Source: STD1-204 sp041649895
GTDB taxonomy: Bacteria > Patescibacteriota > Minisyncoccia > Minisyncoccales > Minisyncoccaceae
Direction of reading: 5' to 3'
Length of the DNA stretch: 26,917 nt
NCBI GenBank assembly: GCA_041649895.1
Contig: JBAZMG010000004.1
Location: 1-26,917, forward strand
In this document: in pieces, positions 1 to 7,363 of the stretch
How the letters are laid out: each line of letters starts with the position of its first letter
How positions within the stretch are numbered: position 1 is the first letter of the stretch
Notes under the pieces: generated by a model
What the model was told of the DNA's origin: nothing
The model's database searches: none
What the model saw: the letters and a program-made list of their open reading frames with translations, nothing else
Translations under genes and position numbers: made by a program

Positions 1-13
1 GTTTTTGAATTAG

Positions 14-86
14 TGCCCCAAACAGGATTCGAACCTGTGACCTTCAACTTAAAAGGTTGTTGCTCTACCAACTGAGCTATTGGGGC
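14..86 (-). tRNA. tRNA-Lys (anticodon UUU)
   Basis: Read on the minus strand this folds as a full cloverleaf. The acceptor stem GCCCCAA pairs with TTGGGGC and is followed by discriminator A. The D arm is GCTC/GAGC. The anticodon loop is CTTTTAA, giving anticodon TTT. The T arm is ACAGG-TTCGAAT-CCTGT. The outermost anticodon-stem pair (27-43) is an A/A mismatch. The CCA end is not encoded. It lies downstream of dnaJ on the same strand and could share its transcript. Confidence 0.96.
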
Positions 87-88
87 TT

Positions 89-139
89 AACTTCGCAAAG
101 CGGAGTTTATCCTGCATAGTTTTACGCGAAGCAGGACGG
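89..139. repeat. Two short inverted repeats between tRNA-Lys and dnaJ
   Basis: AACTTCGC (89-96) pairs with GCGGAGTT (100-107) across a three-base loop with one wobble. ATAGTT (116-121) is complementary to AACTAT (142-147) just beyond, around a GC-rich stretch. There is no T-run, so a terminator is not evident. It may be an RNA processing site between dnaJ and the tRNA, or a remnant intergenic repeat. Confidence 0.35.
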
Positions 140-143
140 ACAA

Positions 144-1247
144 CTATAAGCCTTCTTCTTTTAATTTTTCCAGCAGTTCTTTTTGTTTTTTTGTAAGCTT
201 TTGGGGAATTTGCACGTTCAATTCAACATAAAGATTGCCTCGGCCGAAACCGGCAAAATGCGGTATTCCTCTTTTCGAAATTTTTAAAACTTTGCCGGAT
301 TGAGTTCCCGCGGGAACTTTCAAAATAAGTTTGTTGCCTTCAAGCGTCGGAATCTTTATTTCATCGCCCATCGCGGCCTCGGAAAAAGAAATATCTTCCT
401 CAAGATAAAGATCGTCTCCTTTTCTTTGAAATAATGGATGCGGTTTTACGAAAATACGCGCGTAAAGATCGCCTTCCGTTCCGCCTCGCCTTCCGGCATC
501 ACCTTTCCGTTTTACCTTAATTACTTGATTATTGTCAACACCGGCCGGAATCTTTATAATAATTTTTTCCGATTTTTTGATCCTGCCTTCGGCATCACAA
601 ACATTGCACGGCTTTTCCGGTTTCGATCCTTCGCCCTTGCACTCCGGACAGATGGTGTATTGGGTAAAAGTGCCCAATATCGTCTTTCGTATTTGTTGTA
701 CTCTGCCCGTTCCTCGGCATGAAAAGCATTCATTTACCTTCGTACCCGGTTCCGCGCCCGTACCGTCACAACGCCCGCATCTTGATTGTTTGACGATATT
801 GATCTCTCTTTCCTGTTCGGTCAGAACCGATTCCAGCGGTACTTCAATCGTTACCTCCAGATCGCTTCCCCTTTTAATGTCTTTGTCTTTTTGTTGTTGG
901 AATCCTCCACCAAATCCGTTTCCGAAAATATCAAAAATGTCTTCAATATTTCCAAAGTCGCCCATAATATCTTCCCAGTTGATGTTCGCGTTGTTAAATC
1001 CCTGAAAGCCGGCGCCACCCTGATTATTGTTTCCACTACCAAAAACAGTCCCAAACTGGTCGTATTGGGTCCTTTTTTCCTTATCGGACAAGACCTGGTA
1101 GGCTTCGTTTATTTCCTTAAACTTTTCCTCGTTGCCTCCTTTTTTGTCCGGGTGGTGTTCGTGGGCCAGCTTGTAATAAGCCTTTTTGATCTCGTCCGGG
1201 GTCGAGCCCTTGGAAACGCCTAAAATTTTGTAATAGTCTTTTTGCAT
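144..1247 (-). CDS. dnaJ: DnaJ (Hsp40), class A co-chaperone
   Basis: DnaJ delivers unfolded proteins to DnaK and stimulates its ATPase through the J domain. In the 367-residue product the J domain occupies about residues 4-66 with the catalytic HPD at 32-34. A Gly/Phe-rich linker (about 67-118) follows. Next is a zinc-binding region with four CxxCxGxG-type motifs starting at Cys157, Cys174, Cys200 and Cys214; the last is degenerate (CNVCDAEG). The C-terminal substrate-binding domain completes a class A DnaJ of normal length. It lies 68 bases downstream of dnaK, separated by a strong hairpin, and precedes tRNA-Lys. No convincing SD is visible before the ATG. Identity is not in doubt. Confidence 0.97.
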   Translation of the reverse strand: MQKDYYKILGVSKGSTPDEIKKAYYKLAHEHHPDKKGGNEEKFKEINEAYQVLSDKEKRTQYDQFGTVFGSGNNNQGGAGFQGFNNANINWEDIMGDFGNIEDIFDIFGNGFGGGFQQQKDKDIKRGSDLEVTIEVPLESVLTEQEREINIVKQSRCGRCDGTGAEPGTKVNECFSCRGTGRVQQIRKTILGTFTQYTICPECKGEGSKPEKPCNVCDAEGRIKKSEKIIIKIPAGVDNNQVIKVKRKGDAGRRGGTEGDLYARIFVKPHPLFQRKGDDLYLEEDISFSEAAMGDEIKIPTLEGNKLILKVPAGTQSGKVLKISKRGIPHFAGFGRGNLYVELNVQIPQKLTKKQKELLEKLKEEGL

Positions 1248-1273
1248 CTTGAAAATATAAATACTTGAAATAA

Positions 1274-1305
1274 GAATGGCAAAATCTTGTTCGATTTTGC
1301 CATTC
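1274..1305. promoter_or_regulatory. Strong intergenic hairpin between dnaK and dnaJ
   Basis: A perfect 13-base inverted repeat (GAATGGCAAAATC / GATTTTGCCATTC) encloses a six-base loop. In the direction of transcription (minus) it is followed by TTATTT, a poor U-tract. It is therefore more likely a partial terminator or RNA-stabilising/processing hairpin that sets the dnaK:dnaJ ratio than a full terminator. Confidence 0.6.
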
Positions 1306-1315
1306 CGGGATTCTG

Positions 1316-3232
1316 TTAATCGGCCTTGTCTTCTTTGGTCTCAGCTTCCGGCGGTTCTTTATTTTCCGGGCCCGGCTGTCCTTGCGCGGGCTGTTCCGGT
1401 TGCTGTTTATACACTTGTTCGCCTATCTTTTGAACAACACCGGCCAGCTCTTCGGTCTTGGCTTTTATATCGTTTATGTTATCACTATCCTTTACTTTTT
1501 TCAAATCAGTGATCTTGCCTTCTATTTCCGATTTCAATTCCGGAGTGATCTTTTCCCCGGCGTCTTTGATCGCTTTTTCCGAAGTATAAACCAAGTTGTC
1601 CGCCATGTTTCTCGTCTCGATCAATTCTTTTTTCTTTTGGTCGTCTACCGCGTTCATTTCCGCTTCTTTTTTCATTCTTTCGATCTCTTCTTTGGACAAG
1701 CCGATCGAGCCTTCCACTTTTATGGATTGCGTTTTCTTTGTAGCCTTATCGGTTGCCACAACCGTAAGGATTCCGCTCGCGTCAATATCAAATTTTACTT
1801 CGATTTGGGGCAACCCTCTCGGGGCGGGCGCGATGCCGTCCAGGATAAATTTACCGAGAGAGCGATTGTCTTTCGCCATCGGTCTCTCTCCTTGGAGTAC
1901 GTTTATCTCCACCGAGGTTTGGTTGTCAGCGGCGGTGGAAAACACCTGCGAGCCCGATGTCGGGACCGTAGTATTCTTGGCGATCATAATAGTGTCCACT
2001 CCGCCGAATGTTTCAATGCCTAATGACAACGGCAATACATCCAAAAGCAAAACACTTTTTATATCACCCTCCGGAGTGCGGCCTTCTTCTTTGGCTGTCA
2101 AAATTTCCGCCTGAATCGCGGCTCCCACAGCCACTACTTCTTCGGGGTTGATCGATTTATTCGGTTCTTTGCCGAAAAATTCTTTCACCGCTTGTCTAAC
2201 GAGCGGTATTAAGGTTGTGCCTCCCACAAGAACCACTTCATTGATTTCGTTTTTATCAAGTTTGATCTCGTCTATCGTCTGTCTGACTCGTTCAATTGAT
2301 CTTTCCACCAAGTCTTTGGTCAGTCCTTCAAATTGGGCTCTGGTGATCTTGTATTCCAGATGCTTCGGTCCGTTAGCGTCCGAAGTTATGAACGGCAAAT
2401 TGATATTTGTCTCCAAGGCGCTTGATAATTCCGTTTTGGCCTTTTCCGCGGCCTCCTTCAATCTTTGTAGAGCCAAAGTATCTTTACTTAGGTCGATTCC
2501 TTGGCCTTTTTTAAATTCATCCAAAAGCCAATTAATAATTCTTTGGTCAAAATCGTTTCCGCCCAAGTGCGCCTCGCCGCCGGTCGCGAGTACTTCCACA
2601 ACTTCGGGAGAAACATCAAGAATAGTCACGTCAAAAGTGCCGCCGCCGAAATCATAGACTAATATTTTTTGCGCGTCCTTTTTACCGAATCCGTAAGCGA
2701 GCGCCGCGGCTGTCGGTTCATTGATCACTCGGAGAACATTGAATCCCGCGATCTCGCCGGCCGCCACTGTCGCCTTTCTCTGCGAGTCGTCAAAATTAGC
2801 CGGGCAAGTGATCACCACGTTTTTGATCTCTTCGCCAAGTTTTTCTTTGGCATCCGCTTTCACTTTTTGCAAGATCATAGCCGAAATTTCTATGGGAGTG
2901 TACCATTTGTCGCCCATTTTTACTTCCACGCCGCCATCGCTTCTTTCTCTGCTTTCATAGGGCAAGAGCTTCAATTCTTTTTGCACTTCCGGGTCGGAAT
3001 ACCTTCGGCCGATAAACCTCTTTACTCCGGAGATCGTGTTTTGCGGATTGGTAATGGCTTGCCTTTGCGCCAAAATTCCAACCACCTTTTCTCCGCCTTT
3101 TGTTTGCGCCACTACAGAGGGAGTAAGTATGGAGCCTTCCCTGTTTTCAATGGCTTTCGGTTCGCCGTTTATTACTGATGCCGCTTTTGTGATAGCGGTT
3201 CCAAGATCGATGCCTAATATTTTTGTTGCCAT
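1316..3232 (-). CDS. dnaK: DnaK (Hsp70) chaperone
   Basis: ATP-driven cytoplasmic chaperone working with DnaJ and GrpE. The 638 residues cover a complete nucleotide-binding domain (starts GIDLGTAITKAAS; phosphate-2 motif VYDFGGGTFDVTIL near residue 195), the interdomain linker with LLLDVLPLSLGIET, the substrate-binding domain and a charged Pro/Glu-rich tail. The tail does not end in EEVD. The phosphate-1 loop reads DLGTAIT rather than the usual DLGTTNS, an unusual substitution next to the ATP. The gene has its own promoter inside a CIRCE operator at 3503-3540, so transcription probably starts near 3496 and yields a leader of about 260 bases. No SD is seen; the ATG follows an A-rich run. Confidence 0.97.
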   Translation of the reverse strand: MATKILGIDLGTAITKAASVINGEPKAIENREGSILTPSVVAQTKGGEKVVGILAQRQAITNPQNTISGVKRFIGRRYSDPEVQKELKLLPYESRERSDGGVEVKMGDKWYTPIEISAMILQKVKADAKEKLGEEIKNVVITCPANFDDSQRKATVAAGEIAGFNVLRVINEPTAAALAYGFGKKDAQKILVYDFGGGTFDVTILDVSPEVVEVLATGGEAHLGGNDFDQRIINWLLDEFKKGQGIDLSKDTLALQRLKEAAEKAKTELSSALETNINLPFITSDANGPKHLEYKITRAQFEGLTKDLVERSIERVRQTIDEIKLDKNEINEVVLVGGTTLIPLVRQAVKEFFGKEPNKSINPEEVVAVGAAIQAEILTAKEEGRTPEGDIKSVLLLDVLPLSLGIETFGGVDTIMIAKNTTVPTSGSQVFSTAADNQTSVEINVLQGERPMAKDNRSLGKFILDGIAPAPRGLPQIEVKFDIDASGILTVVATDKATKKTQSIKVEGSIGLSKEEIERMKKEAEMNAVDDQKKKELIETRNMADNLVYTSEKAIKDAGEKITPELKSEIEGKITDLKKVKDSDNINDIKAKTEELAGVVQKIGEQVYKQQPEQPAQGQPGPENKEPPEAETKEDKAD

Positions 3233-3496
3233 ATTTTTGTTTATCCGGTCAAACAGCGTCTTGGCGCTAATTTTGCTCCGCTAGCTGGCGTAGCAAAATT
3301 GTTTGATCGGGTGAGTTATTATTTATTTTTATCGGAATATTTTGCGGTTTTGCTTGGAATTGTATTGTTCGTTCACCGCGTCGACTTCCGACCGGTCGTC
3401 GGAAGTCGCGCTCGGTCTCGGAAAATTTTCCGCTGAAAATTTTCCTGCGAATGTGTCCGACCAACACAATTCCAACCAACCCGCACTTCTATTCTA
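3233..3496 (-). promoter_or_regulatory. Long hairpin-rich 5' leader of dnaK
   Basis: If transcription starts about 7 bases after the -10 box at 3503-3508, dnaK has an untranslated leader of about 260 bases. It contains successive inverted repeats: TGTGT/ACACA near 3450-3467; an 11-base stem at 3420-3430/3435-3445 with loop CGCT; an 11-base stem CGACTTCCGAC/GTCGGAAGTCG at 3382-3392/3398-3408; and AATTTTGCT/AGCAAAATT at 3269-3277/3292-3300. A 70-codon TTG-initiated frame here (3267-3479) is built mostly from the stems and is not called as a gene. The leader could affect stability or translation; a thermosensing role is only a guess. Confidence 0.5.
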
Positions 3497-3502
3497 TTTG
3501 TT

Positions 3503-3531
3503 ATTTTATTGGATTAGCACTCAAATGTCAA
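3503..3531 (-). promoter_or_regulatory. dnaK promoter (sigma70 type)
   Basis: On the minus strand TTGACA (3526-3531) is followed after exactly 17 bases by TAAAAT (3503-3508). The -35 box sits inside the spacer of the CIRCE operator, so bound HrcA would block RNA polymerase. Confidence 0.8.
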
Positions 3532-3540
3532 GACTGCTAT
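3514..3540. promoter_or_regulatory. CIRCE operator (HrcA-binding inverted repeat)
   Basis: TTAGCACTC, nine bases, then GACTGCTAT. The left arm is a perfect CIRCE half site and the right arm matches the consensus GAGTGCTAA at 7 of 9 positions. It lies between grpE and dnaK and overlaps the dnaK promoter. HrcA is encoded about 560 bases upstream. No CIRCE is visible at the hrcA promoter itself. Confidence 0.88.
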
Positions 3541-3570
3541 TCTCCAAAAAGCAGTATGCGTGAACGAGAT

Positions 3571-4098
3571 TTATTTTATTATCTTCACTTTCGCGGGCCT
3601 TATTATCTTGTTGTTAAAACAATATCCTTTTTCCAATTCTTCAATTACTGTTCCGGGCTCTTGCTCGCTGTCTTCTATTAATTCCATTGCTTCCGCCATA
3701 TTTGGGTCAAACTTTTTGCCAAGGCAATCCAACTCTATAAGTCCTTCGGTTTTTAAAACATTTTCCAGTTGGTTTTTTATCATCAGAAGCCCCTTGATGT
3801 TTTGGTCTTGTTTACTCTCTTCGGGTATGGCTTTTTCCGCCCGGTTAAGGTTGTCCAGAATCGGCAATATCTTTAAAAAGAAATTTTCTTTTTCCAAATC
3901 GGAAAATTTTTCCAATCTTTCCAGTTCTTTGTTTTTGTAATTGATAAAGTCGGCCTTTTCTCTCTGCCACCCCGCGAAATATTCTTTTTTTTCCGCTTCC
4001 GATTGTTCCAATAATTTTTTTAATCCTTCCAATTGGTCCTTCGGCAGATCGATATTTTTTTTCGGATCGGTTTTATTCGGTTCTTCTTTTTTCGTCAT
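3571..4098 (-). CDS. grpE: GrpE nucleotide exchange factor
   Basis: GrpE releases ADP from DnaK. The 175-residue product has the usual plan: a charged N-terminus, a long coiled-coil helix (about 20-75), the conserved block around ILPILDNLNRAEKA, and a C-terminal beta domain ending TVIEELEKGYCFNNKIIRPAKVKI. The C-terminal motif (GY..N.K.IRPA.V.I) is diagnostic. It starts five bases after the hrcA stop, so the two genes form an operon read from the hrcA promoter. No SD is evident in the short gap, so initiation may be coupled to hrcA termination. Confidence 0.95.
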   Translation of the reverse strand: MTKKEEPNKTDPKKNIDLPKDQLEGLKKLLEQSEAEKKEYFAGWQREKADFINYKNKELERLEKFSDLEKENFFLKILPILDNLNRAEKAIPEESKQDQNIKGLLMIKNQLENVLKTEGLIELDCLGKKFDPNMAEAMELIEDSEQEPGTVIEELEKGYCFNNKIIRPAKVKIIK

Positions 4099-4103
4099 AT
4101 TAC

Positions 4104-4820
4104 TTACGCCAAATCCCCCAACGCCCGATGCAGGGAATAAATTAAATTAATATTTCTGTTGTAATCCATTCTTTTCGGACCCAAGATTGAGATAAAGGCT
4201 TTTTCCGATTTTGATATGGGACAGCTGGAACAAATCAGGCTAAGGCCTTGCGTGTGAGGCAAGGGAATCTCCTTTCCAATAAATATTTTCACTCCGCGCA
4301 CATCGAATTTTTTGATCTTTTCTTCAAAATCTTGAAGCAGGCCGACGAAGCTTTGAATAAAATCATTATCCTTAAATTCCGGTTCTTTCGCGATCTCTTC
4401 CCAGCCCTCTTTCCAGGACAGGTCGTTGTTTAAAAAGTGGACGATCGCGAAGCCGGACGAAGTGTCTGCCAAAAATTTTGCCAAGCGCGATGCCAGCTTA
4501 TACCTGTCTTCCATTTTTTCCTTAATTATACCCTCGATAATTTCTTCAATTTTGTTTTCCTTTTTCTCCTCCCTTTGATTAGTTAAAACAAAATCCACGA
4601 AATAGCGATAAGCTTTGTCTGTGGGAATTCTGCCGGCGGAAGTGTGGGGTTGTTCCAAATACCCTGTTTTTATAAGAAAGTTCATCTCTATCCTTATGGC
4701 GGACGGGCAAAGGCCAAAATCGTGCTTTTTAGCCAAAGATTCGGAACTGATGGGTTCCGCTGTTTTAATGTATTCCTTGACCAAAGCCTTTAATATCTCG
4801 TTTTGCCTTTCGCTTATCAT
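4104..4820 (-). CDS. hrcA: HrcA heat-shock repressor, short form
   Basis: HrcA binds CIRCE operators and represses chaperone genes. The N-terminal winged-helix region is clear (SERQNEILKALVKEYIKTAEP, and the hallmark SAGRIPTDKAYRYFVDF near residue 62). The product is 238 residues, about 100 fewer than the usual 340 or so; the loss is in the middle and C-terminal regulatory part. The frame is open with no sign of frameshift, and the C-terminus (ISILGPKRMDYNRNINLI) still resembles the HrcA end, so it looks like a compact family version. A promoter lies directly upstream, with the -10 box only eight bases before the ATG, suggesting a leaderless message. The target CIRCE is at 3514-3540. Confidence 0.92.
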   Translation of the reverse strand: MISERQNEILKALVKEYIKTAEPISSESLAKKHDFGLCPSAIRIEMNFLIKTGYLEQPHTSAGRIPTDKAYRYFVDFVLTNQREEKKENKIEEIIEGIIKEKMEDRYKLASRLAKFLADTSSGFAIVHFLNNDLSWKEGWEEIAKEPEFKDNDFIQSFVGLLQDFEEKIKKFDVRGVKIFIGKEIPLPHTQGLSLICSSCPISKSEKAFISILGPKRMDYNRNINLIYSLHRALGDLA

Positions 4821-4828
4821 ATGCTCAG

Positions 4829-4856
4829 ATTATAACACGTTATTTTTAGCGGTCAA
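4829..4856 (-). promoter_or_regulatory. hrcA-grpE promoter
   Basis: TTGACC (4851-4856), 16-base spacer, perfect TATAAT (4829-4834). Only eight bases separate the -10 box from the hrcA ATG, so the 5' UTR is one or two bases at most. The -35 box overlaps the gpmA stop codon. Confidence 0.8.
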
Positions 4857-5566
4857 GCGTAAGGATTGCTAACATTTTTAATGTCGAGATAATATTTATT
4901 GACAGGCTTTAAATTTTGGTCAAATTCGTAAACCAGGGGTGCACCTACGGGTATCTCTAGGTCCACTATCTCCTCGTCGCCAATTGATTCAATATTCTTC
5001 GCGAGTGCTCTGATGCTATTGCCGTGGGCGGAAATAATTATCTTTTTGCCTTCTAAGATTTTAGGCGCGATCTCGTCATTCCAATAAGGCATCACTCTCG
5101 CTTCAGTGTCTTTTAAGCTCTCGGTCAAGGGCAGTTCGCTTTCTTTCAATTCCGCGTACTTCGGGTCTTTACCCGGATATCTTTGATCATCTTTATCAAG
5201 TGCCGGGGGTTGAGTATCATAGCTCCGCCTCCATTTTTGGCGCATCTCTTCGCCGTATTGATTTTTTATGTCTTCCTTGTTCATCCCCTGGAGAGCGCCG
5301 TAATGCCTTTCATTCAATCGCCACGATCGTTCAATCGGAATATCAAGATCCATTTCTTTTAAAATAAGATCAAGCGTGTCTGTCGCTCTTTTTAAAACAG
5401 AGGTAAACGCGAGGTCAAAAGAAAATCCTTTTTCTTTGAGGATTTTGCCGGCCTCTATCGCCTGTTCAATGCCAAGTTGCGACAGCTCCACATCGGTCCA
5501 GCCTGTGAAAATATTTTCTTTGTTCCAAATGCTTTCCCCGTGGCGTACAATTACTAATTTATACAT
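4853..5566 (-). CDS. gpmA: 2,3-bisphosphoglycerate-dependent phosphoglycerate mutase
   Basis: Interconverts 3- and 2-phosphoglycerate in lower glycolysis through a phosphohistidine. The 237-residue product has the N-terminal RHG motif (residues 8-10, catalytic His9), the GWTDVELSQLG substrate region, RLNERHYGALQG with the acid/base Glu, and the second catalytic His in SAHGNSIRAL. Length and motifs match cofactor-dependent GpmA and exclude the shorter unspecific histidine phosphatases. It is followed directly by the hrcA promoter and preceded by its own promoter, so it is probably a single-gene unit. A glycolytic enzyme fits the fermentative metabolism usual for these bacteria (inference). Confidence 0.96.
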   Translation of the reverse strand: MYKLVIVRHGESIWNKENIFTGWTDVELSQLGIEQAIEAGKILKEKGFSFDLAFTSVLKRATDTLDLILKEMDLDIPIERSWRLNERHYGALQGMNKEDIKNQYGEEMRQKWRRSYDTQPPALDKDDQRYPGKDPKYAELKESELPLTESLKDTEARVMPYWNDEIAPKILEGKKIIISAHGNSIRALAKNIESIGDEEIVDLEIPVGAPLVYEFDQNLKPVNKYYLDIKNVSNPYA

Positions 5567-5580
5567 TTGTTTTTACAATT

Positions 5581-5610
5581 ATTATATTTATTACCTTTAG
5601 TATATAACAA
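5581..5610 (-). promoter_or_regulatory. gpmA promoter
   Basis: TTGTTA (5605-5610), 18-base spacer, TATAAT (5581-5586). The predicted start is 7-8 bases before the gpmA ATG, giving a very short leader without an SD. Confidence 0.6.
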
Positions 5611-5638
5611 TTTTGGCAAAAATAAAAAGGGCTCACTT

Positions 5639-5797
5639 TTATCGCAATACCCCTTGTTCTCGTTTGTTGGCATATATTGCCACCTCCATTGCAATTTCTT
5701 CAGGTTTCTTTGGTTTTTGTCCTTTTTCTGTTTTTATCATACCGATAACTTTTTTCATTTTTTCGTTGCTCAGTTCCTCATCTTTTAGGTCGTTCAT
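5639..5797 (-). CDS. Small protein of unknown function
   Basis: A 52-residue, charged, probably helical protein beginning MNDLKDEELSNEKMKKVIGM. I do not recognise a family. The frame is open up to 5878, but I chose the ATG at 5797. It is preceded by GGTGAT at SD distance, and a promoter occupies 5850-5878, so the earlier ATG would not be transcribed. There are no membrane segments or cysteines. It stands alone between gpmA and the gene at 5970. Confidence 0.6.
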   Translation of the reverse strand: MNDLKDEELSNEKMKKVIGMIKTEKGQKPKKPEEIAMEVAIYANKREQGVLR

Positions 5798-5849
5798 GAT
5801 ATCACCAACTAAACTTTGAAGTAAAAAGAATTTGTAAATTTCTATTAAA

Positions 5850-5878
5850 ATATTAACTCCGGAATGGGCCAAAGTCAA
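5850..5878 (-). promoter_or_regulatory. Promoter of the small gene at 5639-5797
   Basis: TTGACT (5873-5878), 17-base spacer, TAATAT (5850-5855). It gives a leader of about 45 bases ending in an SD-like GGTGAT. Confidence 0.55.
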
Positions 5879-5969
5879 TAATGTGACACAAATCCAAAAA
5901 TTATTAAAAAACGAAAAAAAGAAAATTACGAAGGTTTTGTATTTGTACCCTTAAAATAAAAAAGAGGGC

Positions 5970-6311
5970 TTAAGTTAATAAGTCCAATAATGGAGCGAAA
6001 AGCTCTTCTATTTCGCAGAAAAAAGTCGTTTTTCCGCAAGCCTTGAGCGTTTTTCGTTTGGCGCAGGATATAAGGCGCCAGCGTTCTTTTTTAGTCAATC
6101 CTCGATGAAGAGTTTTCCGGGCGAATTCTTCGCAACAATCGATATTGTACTCCAAACGAATATACGCCTTTAAACAGCTTTCAGTGGCCGCTTTCCGATC
6201 AAACACCATCTTGCCCGCATGATCTTTGTTCTTGCTATTTTCCGCTTCCGCGACTATCGAATTGAACAGGACTTCGTAGTCGGTAACAACAATCTCATTA
6301 TTTTTAGTCAT
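5970..6311 (-). CDS. Hypothetical protein, 113 residues
   Basis: Soluble, mixed-charge protein starting MTKNNEIVVTDYEVLFNSIV. It has four cysteines, including an adjacent Cys-Cys pair (IDCCEEF) and CAKRK further on, and a Lys/Arg-rich middle (KKERWRL). No family is recognised. The frame extends three codons to a TTG, but GGAGAG sits right before that TTG and at usable distance from the ATG at 6311, so I start there. An extended -10 promoter lies about 30 bases upstream. Confidence 0.6.
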   Translation of the reverse strand: MTKNNEIVVTDYEVLFNSIVAEAENSKNKDHAGKMVFDRKAATESCLKAYIRLEYNIDCCEEFARKTLHRGLTKKERWRLISCAKRKTLKACGKTTFFCEIEELFAPLLDLLT

Positions 6312-6340
6312 TGAAAACAACTCTCCAAGTTGCCATTTTT

Positions 6341-6368
6341 ATTATACCATAAAAATTATTATTGGCAA
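6341..6368 (-). promoter_or_regulatory. Extended -10 promoter of the gene at 5970-6311
   Basis: TGGTATAAT (6341-6349), a perfect TGnTATAAT extended -10, preceded by TTGCCA (6363-6368) with a 16-base spacer. Confidence 0.7.
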
Positions 6369-6388
6369 TGATGGTTTAACCAATTTTA

Positions 6389-6407
6389 AAAAGGACATCA
6401 GTCCTTT
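6389..6407. terminator. Bidirectional intrinsic terminator
   Basis: AAGGAC pairs with GTCCTT around a four-base loop, with runs of T on both strands (five on minus, seven on plus). The stop codon of the small frame at 6398-6535 lies in the loop. Confidence 0.75.
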
Positions 6408-6535
6408 TTTTGGTCTTTCTCTTTTGGCCGAAAAAGCCTATCGAATATCTCCCCTCTTTTTTCCTTAGGAATTATGTTAAGGCAGAATCCGATTATTTTA
6501 TCAAAGCCGTCTTCTTGCGTTTTTCCTTCCCCCAA
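6398..6535 (-). CDS. Possible very small protein, 45 residues
   Basis: A TTG-initiated frame below the usual length cut-off, starting (M)GEGKTQEDGFDKIIGFCLN and ending with a Lys-rich tail. The composition looks protein-like, its stop falls exactly in the loop of a terminator, and TATACT sits seven bases before the TTG. No family is recognised. Against it: no ATG, no SD, and a poor -35 box. It fills the otherwise empty 270 bases between the gene at 5970 and the permease. Confidence 0.4.
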   Translation of the reverse strand: MGEGKTQEDGFDKIIGFCLNIIPKEKRGEIFDRLFRPKEKDQKKD

Positions 6536-6585
6536 TATACCAAGTATACTTTAGCATTATTTTTAACAAAGGCAAGTTGAGAAAA

Positions 6586-7335
6586 TTAGATTTGAATTTT
6601 TGAGAACAAATAAGCGCCCAAAGCGTTCAGGGCGACGATCACAATTCCCAGGACGATAAAATCAGTGGTTAGGCTGATTTGTGATGATCCGGTCAGCGCG
6701 CCTCGCAAGGCGTCAACTCCGTAAGTTAAGGGATTGGCCCTGGTTATGGTGTTGATTATTGCCGGTAAATCTTGGAGCTTAAAGAGCGCTCCCGACAGGA
6801 AGAAAACAGGCATAACGAGAAAATTCATAATCAATTGGAATCCTTGCATATCCTCCAATAATGACGCGATCGCCGTGCCGAGCGCGGTGAATAGCAATGC
6901 CACCATAAGCATAAAAATAAAGGCCAAGGCAAGCATATAATAATTATATATCGTAAATCCGAAAAATAAGGAAATTATAAGGACGATCGTGCCTTGGAGT
7001 ACGGCAACGGTCGCGCCTCCGAGCGAGCGGCCGATCATAATTTCAAAACGCGAAACAGGAGCCACCAGAGTTTCTTTTAGAAATCCGAATTGTCTGTCCC
7101 AAATAATTTCAATTCCGGAGAATATCGCGGTGAAAAGTATACTCATCGCCACAATGCCGGGAACTAAGAATTCCAGGTAGTTTCCCTCTCCGGCGCGTTG
7201 AAATACGGATCCGAATCCGTAACCCAAAGCGACCATAAAAAGCAAGGGTTGCCCCAGAGAGCCGATGATCCTCGCCGGGGAGCGGAAATATTTTTTAAGT
7301 TGTCTTAACCAAAGAATATAAATTGTTTTGAACAT
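6586..7335 (-). CDS. ABC-2 type transporter permease (DrrB/NodJ-like)
   Basis: Integral membrane subunit of an ABC exporter, 249 residues. Six hydrophobic segments are visible (about 25-45, 58-78, 105-127, 132-160, 168-188 and 225-245). The conserved ABC-2 signature is present before the fifth (EDMQGFQLIMNFLVMPVFFLSG) and followed by the usual amphipathic NPLTYGVDALRG. This is typical of drug, polyketide or polysaccharide exporters. The partner ATPase is the next gene upstream, 105 bases away. Substrate cannot be told from sequence. Family call is firm. Confidence 0.92.
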   Translation of the reverse strand: MFKTIYILWLRQLKKYFRSPARIIGSLGQPLLFMVALGYGFGSVFQRAGEGNYLEFLVPGIVAMSILFTAIFSGIEIIWDRQFGFLKETLVAPVSRFEIMIGRSLGGATVAVLQGTIVLIISLFFGFTIYNYYMLALAFIFMLMVALLFTALGTAIASLLEDMQGFQLIMNFLVMPVFFLSGALFKLQDLPAIINTITRANPLTYGVDALRGALTGSSQISLTTDFIVLGIVIVALNALGAYLFSKIQI

Positions 7336-7363
7336 ATGTAAAGAATTATGAATTAAGAATTAA

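Noticed and set aside
3267..3479. 70-codon TTG-initiated frame in the dnaK leader
   Set aside because: The frame is made mostly of inverted repeats and has an unlikely composition. It is better explained as structured leader RNA.
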